Source: DTKD01 sp964494345
Lineage (GTDB): Bacteria; Armatimonadota; UBA5829
Assembly (NCBI GenBank): GCA_964494345.1
Contig: CAZBSI010000002.1
Span: 372,001-436,000, forward strand
Direction of reading: 5' to 3'
DNA length: 64,000 nucleotides
The translations under genes were made by a program, and so were the position numbers. Shown here piece after piece: positions 40,785 through 50,161 of this stretch (the stretch's first letter is position 1; the number at the start of each line of letters is the position of its first letter). The notes beneath the pieces were generated by a model. It was given only the letters and a program-made list of their open reading frames with translations. It was not told the origin of the DNA and did not search any database.

Positions 40785-41573
40785 ATGGCACAAGCACGCA
40801 TAATGTACGATATGACTGTTAAAGAGGTGAGGGCGGGGTTGGAGCGGACTCGGACGGTGATTCTGCCGGTGGGGATAGTCGAGCAGCACGGCTACCATTT
40901 GCCGCTGAGCGTCGATATTCACAACGCTCAGCAGATCGCCACCAGGACATCCGAGGCCACTGGCTGCTTTGTGGCGCCGACGGTACATTACAATTTCTCA
41001 GGCGGAATGCTGCCGGGCACCATAAACATCAGCCCGCCGGTTTTCGCGCTGCTGCTCACAGAAATAATGCAGAGTCTGCAGATGCAGGGGTTTCGAAATA
41101 TCATAATCCTGCTGGGCCACGGTGGCACGGAGAGTATAGCGGCGGCGCGTGATGCGACCGATTATTTCCAGCGACTGCGACCGGAGGTGGAGGGGCTTTC
41201 GGTTCATCTGGTGCCGTTTTGGGAGCTTTCCGAGACGTATATGAAGTCGTTCGATGAGCACGATTATCACGCCGGGAAGTATGAAACCTCGATGATGCTT
41301 TATTGGAAACCTGAACTGGTGAAGATGGATCAGGCGGAGCTTGATAAGCCTGACGAGTTGGAGAAAGCCAGGGAGGATCAGGACGCCTACGCGGAGAAAA
41401 CCTCTCGCACAGGCAGCAGATTCGAGGTGGCAAGAATCGGCCAAAACCCGTCGATTAAAGTCGGCGTGTTCGGCGATTATCACGGCGCCAGCGCGGAGTA
41501 CGGAAAGCAGATATGCGACGAATGCGTGGCCAGTCTATCGGCGCTCGTCAAAGAACTGGATCAGGGCCATTGA
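40785..41573 (+). CDS. Creatininase-family metal amidohydrolase
   Basis: 262 residues. Metal-site residues are present: VGIVEQHGYHLPLSVDIHNAQ supplies Glu33, His37 and Asp44, NIIILLGHGG supplies the next His, and DYHAGKYETSMML the Glu. The fold is that of creatinine amidohydrolase and of MftE and FAPy deformylases (ArfB), so the true substrate may be a cyclic amide or formamide. An AAGAGGA ribosome site precedes ATG 40785. It stands alone between the phage cassette and a secreted protein gene. Confidence 0.87.
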   Translation: MAQARIMYDMTVKEVRAGLERTRTVILPVGIVEQHGYHLPLSVDIHNAQQIATRTSEATGCFVAPTVHYNFSGGMLPGTINISPPVFALLLTEIMQSLQMQGFRNIIILLGHGGTESIAAARDATDYFQRLRPEVEGLSVHLVPFWELSETYMKSFDEHDYHAGKYETSMMLYWKPELVKMDQAELDKPDELEKAREDQDAYAEKTSRTGSRFEVARIGQNPSIKVGVFGDYHGASAEYGKQICDECVASLSALVKELDQGH

Positions 41574-41923
41574 GGCTTGGCTTATCGTGTACAGGTGGTG
41601 ATTCGGAGATCACCACCCATCTATTTCTGGTCATTCCGTGCTACCACCCCTCGTCATTCCGCGAGTAGTCGCCAATCCACGGCGAAGCGCAGTTGGTACG
41701 AGATCCTGCGACTTCGCGCAGGATGACACAATTCGGTGCACGCTCAGGTCAAGTGAATCCGGCAAACCCGCTTTAATATACTGAGCCGTTCACATATATT
41801 CAGCCACTTAATCCAAACAGACATAAGATATACAAATAACCAGGCTATCGGCAAGCCAATTGTGTGGTTTACGGGTAAAAGACTCCTGTTGACAAAACGT
41901 CCAGTTCTAAGGAGGAGATTCAG
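41574..41923. repeat. Gap with palindromic repeats and a leader region
   Basis: 41594-41617 is a GGTGGTGATTC...CACCACC palindrome, followed by three degenerate GTCATTCCG / GCGAAGTCGC repeats up to about 41730. The rest (41731-41923) is an AT-richer leader with TTGACA at 41889-41894 and AAGGAGGAG just before the next ATG. Confidence 0.65.
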
Positions 41924-43027
41924 ATGAAACGCCAACTGTTCTGTTTTTGCGCCGTGTTGGTCGTGGTGAGCATCGGCGCTTATGCTGCACAGTCCAGCCC
42001 AGAAACCACACTTTCCGGCCAGGCCGCGCCACCGGATGCAAATCAGAGGATCGTATCGGCCAAGTCCGCCAATCCGGGCGACATCGCCATCGCTGTGGAT
42101 GCTGAGTATGTATATGTGGTGCAAAACGGTATGCTTTATAAATACCCTAAAGCCTGCGTAGGCACGTGCGGCAGCGAAATACCGCCTTGCGCCGCAGCAG
42201 GAGCCGGCCCCGCCTGCCCGGCGATGGGACAGGGAATGAGCTATATCCCAGGGCCATGCTCGACTCTGACAGTCACCAGCGCTACACCGTGCATTCCGGC
42301 CATTCCACCCGGAGCAGGGCCCAGCGATCCGTGTGCGCCTCCGTGCCCGCCGCCGGTCACGTGTTGTCCCAGCTCAATTGTCAGTTGCACCCCTCCGGCT
42401 CAGTGCCCCTGCCCCAAAATACAGCCGAATGAAGAGGCGTGTGCGCGACCGGAGTGCCCGTCTAATTGTGTTATCACCACAACCACCGTTCCGGCAGGCC
42501 CTGGCGCAGGAGCCTGTACGCTGGCCCCTATCGCGTCGGTAAGCGCGTGCGCCCAGCAGGCAATAGACTGCCTGAACCAGCTTTGCGATGTCGAAGCAGA
42601 TAAAGCATACCTGCAATCAATGATCCAGATGAATCTGCAGATATTGACCATATCTCATGCCGCATCGACCAGGTTGGGGACGACTAATCTGCAGGACTTC
42701 GCTATCAACTCGGTGGCGGATTCGAGGGATATAGTCGCGAAAGCGCAGAAGTGGCTGAGGACCAAATATTGTCTGGAAGTGCAGGCTTGCGCGCCCAATC
42801 TCGGCACGGTAGGCTTTGACATCTGCAACGTCCCTGCAGCAAGCAAGGCCTTCGACGAAGAATACAAGACCCAGCTAGTTCAGCATTATATGGACGAGAT
42901 AGCTCTGTCCCAGGTGGAATTGGAACGTGGGCTTGATTGCCAGGTAAAGGAGTTTGCAGCCAATACGATAAAGAACAACCAGGTCAGAATCGCTCGAATA
43001 TCGCGTTGCACACTCTGCGGCCCGTAG
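41924..43027 (+). CDS. Secreted Cys/Pro-rich protein with helical C-terminal domain
   Basis: 367 residues. A signal peptide (about 1-22, ending AYAAQ) is followed by a segment with DIAIAVDAEYVYVVQNGMLYKY. Residues ~75-205 are a low-complexity region with over 20 cysteines, many in CPxC/PPCPPPVTCC-type clusters, and much Pro and Ala. Residues ~210-367 are helical: MIQMNLQILTISHAASTRLG, FDEEYKTQLVQHYMDEIALSQVELERGL, loosely like the DUF305/DUF4142 four-helix bundle. The cysteines may bind metal or form disulfides. I do not recognise the family. AAGGAGGAG precedes the ATG. Confidence 0.75.
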   Translation: MKRQLFCFCAVLVVVSIGAYAAQSSPETTLSGQAAPPDANQRIVSAKSANPGDIAIAVDAEYVYVVQNGMLYKYPKACVGTCGSEIPPCAAAGAGPACPAMGQGMSYIPGPCSTLTVTSATPCIPAIPPGAGPSDPCAPPCPPPVTCCPSSIVSCTPPAQCPCPKIQPNEEACARPECPSNCVITTTTVPAGPGAGACTLAPIASVSACAQQAIDCLNQLCDVEADKAYLQSMIQMNLQILTISHAASTRLGTTNLQDFAINSVADSRDIVAKAQKWLRTKYCLEVQACAPNLGTVGFDICNVPAASKAFDEEYKTQLVQHYMDEIALSQVELERGLDCQVKEFAANTIKNNQVRIARISRCTLCGP

Positions 43028-43053
43028 TCTACGGCAAAGATTGCAAGGCCAAC

Positions 43054-43083
43054 AGGGGAGGAGCGAAAATGCCCTCCCCTTTT
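43054..43083 (+). terminator. Rho-independent terminator after the Cys/Pro-rich gene
   Basis: Perfect AGGGGAGG / CCTCCCCT stem with an 11-base loop, followed by TTT. It lies 26 bases after the stop and also faces the convergent barrel gene. Confidence 0.82.
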
Positions 43084-43112
43084 ACTATTACAATGAGTCA
43101 CGTTGCAGAATA

Positions 43113-43799
43113 TCAATAGACCATATTGAAGCTCGCGCCGACCCCGAAGCTGGCTCCTGTGGAGAATGGGTCGTCCTCGCGATCTGTGAGGTTGAACCCT
43201 CCCGCATGCACAGTGAATTCGGGTGTGACTCTGAACCTGAGACCCACGTTTACGTTTTCCGAGTCCCATTCGGCGGTCACCTGAACGCGGTTGCTGATAT
43301 ATGCGGATGCGCCTGCGAACAACCCGCTCAGCCTTCCGCCTCCAAACCCGACATGGACCCGTGGGGTAATTGCCTCTCCCTTCCACGTCCTGTAGTTACA
43401 TCCGAGCGATTTGCTGGCGACCGCGTAGACAGTGGTCTTGATATCGTTGGTGATATCGGCCACTCCGGCGGCGATGGCCGGGGTGTTGATAGTCTCCGGC
43501 ATAAACCTATACTTCGCGTTCAGCAAAGTGTGGCGATCGGAGTCTTCATTGAGTCTGAAAACATCGACACCGACCTCGAATCCTTGAGCGATGCCGTAGT
43601 TGACCACGACGTCATTGACTGTGGTGCCGGCGACATCCTCAAAGAAAAAGCCGGCGTTCCAATCGCCTTTGCCAAGCGCATCGCCGGTCGGCACCACCAT
43701 AAGTCCCGTATAACCTCTGTAGCTTGGAATAGTGGCGAGCGCCGGCAAGCAGGCGGCAGCAATTAGTAGTGGGCATAATAGCAGCCAAAGTCCTCTCAT
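43113..43799 (-). CDS. YjbH-like outer-membrane beta-barrel protein
   Basis: 228 residues. A signal peptide (1-22, ends PALAT) is followed by PSYRGYTGLMVVPTGDALGKGDWNAGFFFEDV, the N-terminal signature of YjbH-domain proteins, then alternating beta strands (GFEVGVDVFRLNED, AKYRFMPET, VQVTAEWDSENVNVGLRFR) ending in a terminal aromatic (FNMVY), as outer-membrane barrels do. It is much shorter than full YjbH, so perhaps a 10-12-strand barrel. ATG 43799 has GGGAGGG upstream. It is a sign of a diderm envelope. Confidence 0.75.
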   Translation of the reverse strand: MRGLWLLLCPLLIAAACLPALATIPSYRGYTGLMVVPTGDALGKGDWNAGFFFEDVAGTTVNDVVVNYGIAQGFEVGVDVFRLNEDSDRHTLLNAKYRFMPETINTPAIAAGVADITNDIKTTVYAVASKSLGCNYRTWKGEAITPRVHVGFGGGRLSGLFAGASAYISNRVQVTAEWDSENVNVGLRFRVTPEFTVHAGGFNLTDREDDPFSTGASFGVGASFNMVY

Positions 43800-43990
43800 G
43801 AGTGAACCCTCCCTAACGTCAGACAAGAATATGGCTGAGGTGTGTCAGCCTGTTAGCTAGACGTAGACGGCTACCTTATACCCAGATTATAACGTTATGC
43901 TTCCTAGTCAACCCATGAATATTGATGACATATTTACAAACAGAACCGTGACAGCTATGTTTATTTGCTATCAGCCACGTTTCGCCAAGT

Positions 43991-44851
43991 TTATGGCAGC
44001 AGCTCCAATGGATCGTCTGTAACTTTGCGAAGCGTGCGCGCGTCGATTCGCTCAAGCCCGTCTTTGACCTTATTATCGCAGAAATCCGACCTGTAAAGCT
44101 CCAGCACTATCTCCATCGGCATACTGACCTTATACGGCTTAACCTTACCGACCAGAGCCATCGCCTTTTTGGCCGCCTCTTTTATTCGCTTGCGGGATTC
44201 ATCTTTATCGACGCACTCGGCCTTGTTTCTGCCGATCCCTCTTTTAACGATAGCGGTCTCGACGTGGCCGAAAAACTGCCTGGCCTCGACACAGGCCGCC
44301 TCGTCTCCGCTGACCATCAACATCGGCACGTTGAAATTGCCCGCCACCAAAGCCCACTGCCCCAGCTCCCCGGTCTTGCGGCCGTTGATGTAGTAGTTGA
44401 ACCACTCGCGAGAGTTCTGGGTGTGATCCAGAAAACCGTTTATGGTGCCGGCCATCGCATGCGCACCGATAAAAAACGAGCCGCAATATGACTCGTCGAG
44501 CTTGCCCCACCATTTTTTATTGGCCTTAAAGTCGTTTTCCGCTCTTTTATCCAACAATTCGAGTTCGAAGTTGCCTCCGCCGCCGTGGCTGTCCAGCACG
44601 GTGACGTGAGTGGCGCCGCCCTCAAATGCCCCTTGGATTGCCGCGTTCAGATCCCCCATAAGAAGTTCGCAGCACTCGTCATAGCGCCCGCTGTCCCTTT
44701 GAATCATCTCGAAAGTATCGATACCGGTGATGCCTTCGAGGTCGGTGTGAATGTAGATTTTCATTTCCTTAGCCCGCTCTTTCTCGTTATTTGCGCAAAT
44801 GCCGCACGTTGGAATAGCAATGATTATCAGAACCGCCAGAAGTAACCTCAT
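43991..44851 (-). CDS. Secreted D-aminopeptidase-like protein, DppA (M55) family
   Basis: 286 residues. A signal peptide (about 1-19, MRLLLAVLIIIAIPTCGICA) precedes the M55 fold: MKIYIHTDLEGITGID supplies the Asp and Glu metal ligands, THVTVLDSHGGGGNFE and GSFFIGAHAMAGT the His ligands, and MLMVSGDEAACVEA the final acidic part. DppA is a zinc peptidase acting on D-amino-acid peptides. A secretory signal is unusual, since most DppA are cytosolic. ATG 44851 has CTGGAGG upstream; the longer frame to 45001 has no support. Confidence 0.88.
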   Translation of the reverse strand: MRLLLAVLIIIAIPTCGICANNEKERAKEMKIYIHTDLEGITGIDTFEMIQRDSGRYDECCELLMGDLNAAIQGAFEGGATHVTVLDSHGGGGNFELELLDKRAENDFKANKKWWGKLDESYCGSFFIGAHAMAGTINGFLDHTQNSREWFNYYINGRKTGELGQWALVAGNFNVPMLMVSGDEAACVEARQFFGHVETAIVKRGIGRNKAECVDKDESRKRIKEAAKKAMALVGKVKPYKVSMPMEIVLELYRSDFCDNKVKDGLERIDARTLRKVTDDPLELLP

Positions 44852-45104
44852 ACGCAAACCTCCAGACGCAGAAATCATACTCAGCCGCACATTATTGCGT
44901 TTATCTATATCCTGACAGTAATCCTTCCGATTGCATAACCGAAACCCGCTGCAGCTTTTCCGATGTCCGAGGTCGGCAATGTTACGCCTTTTCCTCATCA
45001 TTTTCAGACTTTTGCTCTTTTGGGGATCTCAATGGGCGCTCACCAAAATTGAGTTCTTATCTGTTGCTTGCATTTGTGACTGCCGAAGGCTAACATTTAA
45101 GCTG

Positions 45105-46058
45105 ATGGAAAGTTCAACAGAAATCAAGCCTGGCAAGGGTCAAATAGCCAACTCGACTCCGACCCTGGAGCTTCATCTTAGCCGGGACGTTTTCGTGACG
45201 GGAAAGCGTCTCAGCGGCGTGGTGGCGCTTCGGCTCGACCAGGGCGTTAATCTCCGGTCGCTGGTCGTCTCCTTAGACGGGTCGGAGCGGCCGAGAGGAA
45301 TCGGCCTGGCTCGCGCTTTCCGTAAGGCTCATTCTTTTTTTAACAGGGAGAAGCTGCTGACGGGCGCATTGGAGCCTCGACTTGCTTCGGAGCGATTATC
45401 CCTGCTATGGAACGCTGTGCTGGGAAGATACACCGGACGCACACTGAGCGCAGGAGAGCATATATATCCATTTTCAATTTCGTTACCCGCCTCGCTGCCG
45501 CCGAGCTACGAAGGCAAAGCAGGCAAAATACGATATCGCGTGACAGCCAAATTCCAACCGGCTATCGGGCGGGCCATCAAAGTCTCGAAGGTCGTTGAGG
45601 TCATGTTTATGCCGCGCCTGCACAGAGGAAGACCGATGGCGCTGGGATACCCGGAGGCGGACGGAACCGTGCAGCCTATCGACATAAAGGCAAGTATCGA
45701 ACTCGTCGAGCGAATGGTCGGTATGGGAGAAGCCGTTCAGGGCAGTTTTTCGATATCTAATCCCAAAGGGGCCGCTATTCCACGAGTGACGGTGTCTTTG
45801 GAGGTCTGCGAGTGGGTTAGACTGACGGTTGATAAAGAAATCCAGCGCGACCGGGTCGATATGGCCGTCATCGTGCCGGAAGACCCATCTGCTATGTTAA
45901 TAGAGGCGCCATTTAAGCTCCGGCTGCCCAAAACTGCGCCGCCGACCATAGAAGGAAGCGCGATCTCCGTTATCTGGCTGCTGAAACTGACCCTGGACAC
46001 CGACCCAACCATCGAAGTAAAGACGCCTATCACGGTATATATTGGATGCACACAATGA
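45105..46058 (+). CDS. Arrestin-like (Spo0M-type) beta-sandwich protein
   Basis: 317 residues, soluble, all-beta. PTLELHLSRDVFVTGKRLSGVVALRLDQGVNLRSLVVSLDGSE is the arrestin-N pattern, and the second half, from IELVERMVGMGEAVQGSFSISNPKGAAIPRVTVSLEV, repeats it. Related bacterial proteins such as Spo0M have scaffold roles. ATG 45105 has only a weak ribosome site; the frame continues upstream to 44931 with no family signal. The 3' end overlaps the UroD-like gene by 13 bases, so the two are coupled. Confidence 0.7.
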   Translation: MESSTEIKPGKGQIANSTPTLELHLSRDVFVTGKRLSGVVALRLDQGVNLRSLVVSLDGSERPRGIGLARAFRKAHSFFNREKLLTGALEPRLASERLSLLWNAVLGRYTGRTLSAGEHIYPFSISLPASLPPSYEGKAGKIRYRVTAKFQPAIGRAIKVSKVVEVMFMPRLHRGRPMALGYPEADGTVQPIDIKASIELVERMVGMGEAVQGSFSISNPKGAAIPRVTVSLEVCEWVRLTVDKEIQRDRVDMAVIVPEDPSAMLIEAPFKLRLPKTAPPTIEGSAISVIWLLKLTLDTDPTIEVKTPITVYIGCTQ

Positions 46059-47149
46059 ACGGAAAAGAGCGCGTGATCGCCGCAATGGAACACAGACCGG
46101 TGGATCGTATTCCGGTCTTTCCCGTGGTCACAAACTACATCGGATCGAGGGTTCTTGGTCGCAAAATGATCGATATGGACCTCGACCCAACTCTGAAATT
46201 CGAGTCCACTGCGGCTATTATCAAGCGATTCGGCTTCGACGGAATTGAAGTGGGGCTGGGCCCGGAGCGCGGCTGGGAGACGCATCGGCAGGTGGTGGAG
46301 GTCGATGGTGAGAAGTGCCTTGCTTTCTCCGATGGAACTCCTTACGCCAGACTTCAGGAAAACGACCAGGCGATACATATTGCATCCGACCCACTCCTAA
46401 AAAACAAACGTGATCTGGATAATATCACCGTCACAACGGCTGAGTATTACGAAGAACGCGGTTGTTTGGAGCCGCTGAGGGAATTGGTGGAGCGTGTTGG
46501 CGACGAGGTGTTTCTTGCGGGAGTCGCGGCGGGGCAGACGATGAATTCGCTGGTGGCGTGGCGGGGGTCGGATCAGGGGATGCTGGATTTAGTCGATGAC
46601 CCCGGATTTGTGCTGGCTGTTATGGAAAAGGCGACCGATATTTCTATAGAGATCGGCAAAGCAGCTATCACGGCAGGGGTGCATGGCGTGTATATCGGGG
46701 ACGCCTGGGCATCGGCGAGTATAATATCCCCGCGCCATTACGAAAGATTCTGTCAGCCGTTTCACGCGAAAGCCGCCGAAGCTTTTCACAAGCTGGGAGC
46801 CAAAGTCTATCTGCACATCTGCGGCAATTCGTCGCCTATACTTGAGATGATGGCCGATACGGGTGTGGATGCCATAGAGCCGCTTGATCAGATGGATATT
46901 GAGGGGCTTGCTGATGCGAAAAGGCGCGTGGGGGATAGGGTTTGTTTGAAAGGCGGGATAAGCACGTCGGCTCTGTTGAATGGCTCAAGCGAGGAAGTCT
47001 ACGGGTTGTGCGTGGAAGCCATCAAACGCTGCGGCCCAACCGGGTATATCCTCGGCAGCGGCGATGATATCCCAAGAGACGCTCCATTTGAGAATATAGA
47101 CGCTATGCGCAGGGCGAGTGAAGAGGTTTGGCGCCGAAGCAGCAAGTGA
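46046..47149 (+). CDS. Uroporphyrinogen decarboxylase-family protein (MtaA/MtbA-like)
   Basis: 367 residues. MNGKERVIAAMEHRPVDRIPVFP is the start of URO-D-type barrels. HICGNSSPILEMMADTGVDAIEPLD carries the HxC zinc motif, and RVCLKGGISTSALLNGSSEEV is the corrinoid-methyltransferase style C-terminal loop. The proteins of this group are more often corrinoid:CoM/THF-type methyltransferases than true HemE, and the haem pathway is not linked here. Its start lies inside the arrestin-like gene. Confidence 0.8.
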   Translation: MHTMNGKERVIAAMEHRPVDRIPVFPVVTNYIGSRVLGRKMIDMDLDPTLKFESTAAIIKRFGFDGIEVGLGPERGWETHRQVVEVDGEKCLAFSDGTPYARLQENDQAIHIASDPLLKNKRDLDNITVTTAEYYEERGCLEPLRELVERVGDEVFLAGVAAGQTMNSLVAWRGSDQGMLDLVDDPGFVLAVMEKATDISIEIGKAAITAGVHGVYIGDAWASASIISPRHYERFCQPFHAKAAEAFHKLGAKVYLHICGNSSPILEMMADTGVDAIEPLDQMDIEGLADAKRRVGDRVCLKGGISTSALLNGSSEEVYGLCVEAIKRCGPTGYILGSGDDIPRDAPFENIDAMRRASEEVWRRSSK

Positions 47150-47201
47150 AAATCCACATTTGGTATGAGAGGACACCACTAATTGCCAGAACCGACAACC
47201 A

Positions 47202-48164
47202 TCACCCCAGAATCGCCATCACTGCCTTTTGCGCGTGTAGTCTGTTTTCGGCCTCGTCGAATACTACGCTCTGAGGGCTGTCGATAACTTCGTCAGTGAC
47301 TTCAGACCCTCGGTGCGCGGGCAGGCAGTGTTCAAAAATGGCGTCGGGCCTGGCGTGGCTCATCAACGCTGCATTGACCTGAAACGGCGCAAACGCCCTC
47401 TCCCGCTCGGCTGCCTCGTCCTCCATGCCCATGCTTGCCCATACATCGGTTACGATTATATCGGCGTCTTTTGCAGCCTCAATTGGATCATTTTTTATCT
47501 CAATTATCGAACCCGTGGTCTGGGCGTCTGCTAGAGCCTGCGCGAGAGTCGTCGGCTCCGGTTCATATCCTGCCGGACAGCCTAAAGTGAAGTGCATTCC
47601 CACTTTCGCGGCCAGCAGCATCAGAGACTGCGACACGTTGTTGCCGTCCCCCAAAAACGCCATCTTCAGCCCTTCAAACCGGCCCTTATGTTCCAGAATC
47701 GTCTGAAAATCCGCCAGCGCCTGGCATGGGTGTTCGAGGTCGGTAAGAGCATTGATGACGGGTATGCTGGCGTATTTGGCAAGCTCGGTGACTGTGGAAT
47801 GAGCGAACGTGCGCGCCATTATTATATCGACGAATCTCTCCAGGTTTCGAGCAGCGTCGGCGATGGTCTCGCGCTTGCCGAGTTGAATATCCATCGGTTG
47901 CAGGTTGATCGCCTGTCCTCCGAGTTGAAATATCCCCGTCTCAAAGCTGACCCTCGTCCGAAGAGACGGCTTCTCGAAGATCATAGCCAGGGTTTTGCCC
48001 TTGAGAATCTTCCGCTGATCTGCCGCGCTGATTTCGCCGTTCTTCAGCCTTCTGGTGAGGTCAAAAATGGCGTCGAGTTCATCTTTAGTGAGATGAGCTA
48101 TGCCGATAAGGTCGCCGCCCTTAATGGAAGCGCCTTCAAAATTGCCCGCTTGTTGCTGCCGCAT
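47202..48164 (-). CDS. argF: Ornithine carbamoyltransferase
   Basis: 320 residues, full length. Carbamoyl phosphate binding: FEKPSLRTRVSFETG (SLRTR). The QLGKRETIADAARNLERFVDIIMARTF and HPCQALADFQTI motifs follow. Ornithine binding: DVWASMGMEDEAAER and EHCLPAHRGSEVTDEV (the HCLPAHRG loop). It makes citrulline from ornithine and carbamoyl phosphate. It ends the argB-argD-phosphoesterase-argF minus-strand operon, 33 bases after the phosphoesterase stop. ATG 48164 has GGAGAAT upstream. Confidence 0.95.
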   Translation of the reverse strand: MRQQQAGNFEGASIKGGDLIGIAHLTKDELDAIFDLTRRLKNGEISAADQRKILKGKTLAMIFEKPSLRTRVSFETGIFQLGGQAINLQPMDIQLGKRETIADAARNLERFVDIIMARTFAHSTVTELAKYASIPVINALTDLEHPCQALADFQTILEHKGRFEGLKMAFLGDGNNVSQSLMLLAAKVGMHFTLGCPAGYEPEPTTLAQALADAQTTGSIIEIKNDPIEAAKDADIIVTDVWASMGMEDEAAERERAFAPFQVNAALMSHARPDAIFEHCLPAHRGSEVTDEVIDSPQSVVFDEAENRLHAQKAVMAILG

Positions 48165-48197
48165 ATAATTCTCCGTTTGAATTGGGATGATTCACGC

Positions 48198-48977
48198 TCA
48201 GTCGACGTGTATTGTTCTATAGCTTACCTTGCCGTTGTTGTATTCGTACATTCTATACGCATTCTGCCTGTCGAAAAGAGAAGATACCGGCGGGCAGACG
48301 AACTCCGGCGTATCACCGATCCAGTGGAATTCATCGCGATGGAAGTGCCCTGTAATGACCGCCTTCACGTTCTTGTTTGCAGAAATCAGAGATTCCCACT
48401 TCTTCCTGTTGGCATCCGGCCAGCCGGGGTGCATTTTATTAAGATAGAAGTCTCTATCGACCGGGGTGTGAGTGAATATAATCACCGGCCTGTCCCCCGC
48501 ATCGTCAAGCTCACGTTTCAGCCACCTTAGTGCGTCGAACTTCACCCCGACATCGACCCTCAACGGCTCTGTGTAGACCATCAGGAAAATCACTCCCTTA
48601 ACCAATCTCTTTGAAGCCAACGGGCCGATGTGCTTAATAAAAGCGTCGCGCATAGCCGGAGCCTGGTCATTTTCGACTATGTCGTTGTTGCCCGGCAAAT
48701 AATATACCGGCGGCCTGAGGGCTTTGAAAGTATCCAGCGCAGTCTGCACGACTTTGTTGTCAAGGATGCATTCGTCGAAAATATCCCCCGTCACCACAAC
48801 CGCCTCAATTTTTATAGGCAAAGCGTTGACCGAGGCGACCACTTTCGCGGTCCTTTCGGCGTTATTGTCCCTGCCGAAGTGGGTGTCGGTCATCTGAGCA
48901 AAGTAGAAATGTTGTGCGCTAACCGGCAAAGCTAGAGCGATCAGCAGTAAGACGACCGCTGCGATTTTAAGTCTCAT
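48198..48977 (-). CDS. Secreted metallophosphoesterase
   Basis: 259 residues. A signal peptide (about 1-21, ending PVSAQ) precedes the calcineurin-type fold: FAQMTDTHFGR (DxH), VVVTGDIFDE (GDxxD), YLPGNND (GNxD), FTHTP, and ITGHFHRDE (GHxH). All two-metal ligands are present. The substrate is unknown; it acts in the periplasm or outside. ATG 48977 comes one base after the argD stop and is preferred to a TTG four codons upstream. Its place inside an arginine operon has no obvious metabolic reason. Confidence 0.88.
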   Translation of the reverse strand: MRLKIAAVVLLLIALALPVSAQHFYFAQMTDTHFGRDNNAERTAKVVASVNALPIKIEAVVVTGDIFDECILDNKVVQTALDTFKALRPPVYYLPGNNDIVENDQAPAMRDAFIKHIGPLASKRLVKGVIFLMVYTEPLRVDVGVKFDALRWLKRELDDAGDRPVIIFTHTPVDRDFYLNKMHPGWPDANRKKWESLISANKNVKAVITGHFHRDEFHWIGDTPEFVCPPVSSLFDRQNAYRMYEYNNGKVSYRTIHVD

Positions 48978-48978
48978 G

Positions 48979-50136
48979 TTAGCTCGCAATGATCTCGACC
49001 GCCTTATCTACAAGCTCTTTGGTCACGATCAGCGGCGGTACGAAGCGCAGGATGTGGTCTCCGATGGCGTTTACAATAAGCCCCCGCTCAAGTGCAGTCA
49101 CGGCCATATTTTTAGCGACAGGCTCAACGAACTCCGCGCCGATCATCAACCCCATTCCCCGCACTTCTTTAATGCCGGGTAGTTTGCTGAGTTTATCCCT
49201 GAAATACTCACCAACCTGATAAGAGTTCTCCACCCAGCCGCCTTCGATTATTTCATTTACACACGCAATCGCTGCCGCGCACGCAAGAGGGTTGCCGCCG
49301 AATGTGGAGGCGTGGTCGCCGGGTTCGAATATATCAGCATATCTGCCGCGTCCCAGACACGCCCCGATAGGGAACCCTCCACCGAGAGTCTTTGCCAGCG
49401 TCATAATATCTGGCACAACATCGTAGTTCTCAAAGCCGAACAGCTTCCCCGTTCGCCCAAGACCCGTCTGCACCTCATCGAATATAAGCGCCGCGCCGAG
49501 GTCGTCGCAAAGCTGCCGGGCAGTGGTCAAAAATTCAGCCGTAGCCGGATGCACCCCGCTCTCCCCCTGCACCGGCTCCATCATAATCGCGCAGGTCCTA
49601 TCATTTGCAGCGGATTTCAATGCGGCCGCATCGTTATACGGCACATATTTGAAGCCCGGCATCAGAGGGGTAAACGATTTCTGATACTTAGGCTGGCCTG
49701 TGGCGGTTATGGCAGCCAGCGTCCGACCGTGAAACGACTGCTCTGCAGTTATAATCTCTGTCTTATCGGGGTTACCCGCCACCTTTGCCGCTTTTCGAGC
49801 GAGTTTGATAGCGGCTTCGTTAGCCTCCGCGCCTGAGTTGCAGAAAAACGCCTTGTTCATACCCGACGCATCCACCAGCAGCTTCGCCAGTTGCGGTTGC
49901 GGGGTAGTGTGATAGAGGTTAGAGGTGTGCATCAGCGTCTTAGCCTGTTCGCAGATCGCCTCGACAACCTTAGGCGGACAATGCCCCAGGCCGTTGACGG
50001 CGATCCCAGCCACGAAGTCCAGATACTGCTTGCCGTTTTCGTCATAGACGAAGCACTCCTCGCCTCTCACAAAAACGACCGGCAGCCGGCCGTAGGTGTG
50101 CATCACGTAGTTGTTGTCCAGTTCGATGGTGGTCAT
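48979..50136 (-). CDS. argD: Acetylornithine aminotransferase
   Basis: 385 residues. Class III aminotransferase features: NSGAEANEAAIKLARK, EIITAEQSFHGRTLAAITATGQPKYQ, EPVQGESGVHPA, LIFDEVQTGLGRTGKLF, and the PLP-lysine motif DIMTLAKTLGGGFPIGA. It converts N-acetylglutamate semialdehyde to N-acetylornithine using glutamate, and may also serve lysine synthesis. It is 25 bases downstream of argB. Confidence 0.95.
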   Translation of the reverse strand: MTTIELDNNYVMHTYGRLPVVFVRGEECFVYDENGKQYLDFVAGIAVNGLGHCPPKVVEAICEQAKTLMHTSNLYHTTPQPQLAKLLVDASGMNKAFFCNSGAEANEAAIKLARKAAKVAGNPDKTEIITAEQSFHGRTLAAITATGQPKYQKSFTPLMPGFKYVPYNDAAALKSAANDRTCAIMMEPVQGESGVHPATAEFLTTARQLCDDLGAALIFDEVQTGLGRTGKLFGFENYDVVPDIMTLAKTLGGGFPIGACLGRGRYADIFEPGDHASTFGGNPLACAAAIACVNEIIEGGWVENSYQVGEYFRDKLSKLPGIKEVRGMGLMIGAEFVEPVAKNMAVTALERGLIVNAIGDHILRFVPPLIVTKELVDKAVEIIAS

Positions 50137-50161
50137 TGTTTATATTAGTCCTTTTCGGGGT

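Noticed and set aside
43850..43915. Promoter of the YjbH-like gene
   Set aside because: TTGACT and TATAAT occur on the minus strand but only 14 bases apart, too close for a standard promoter.
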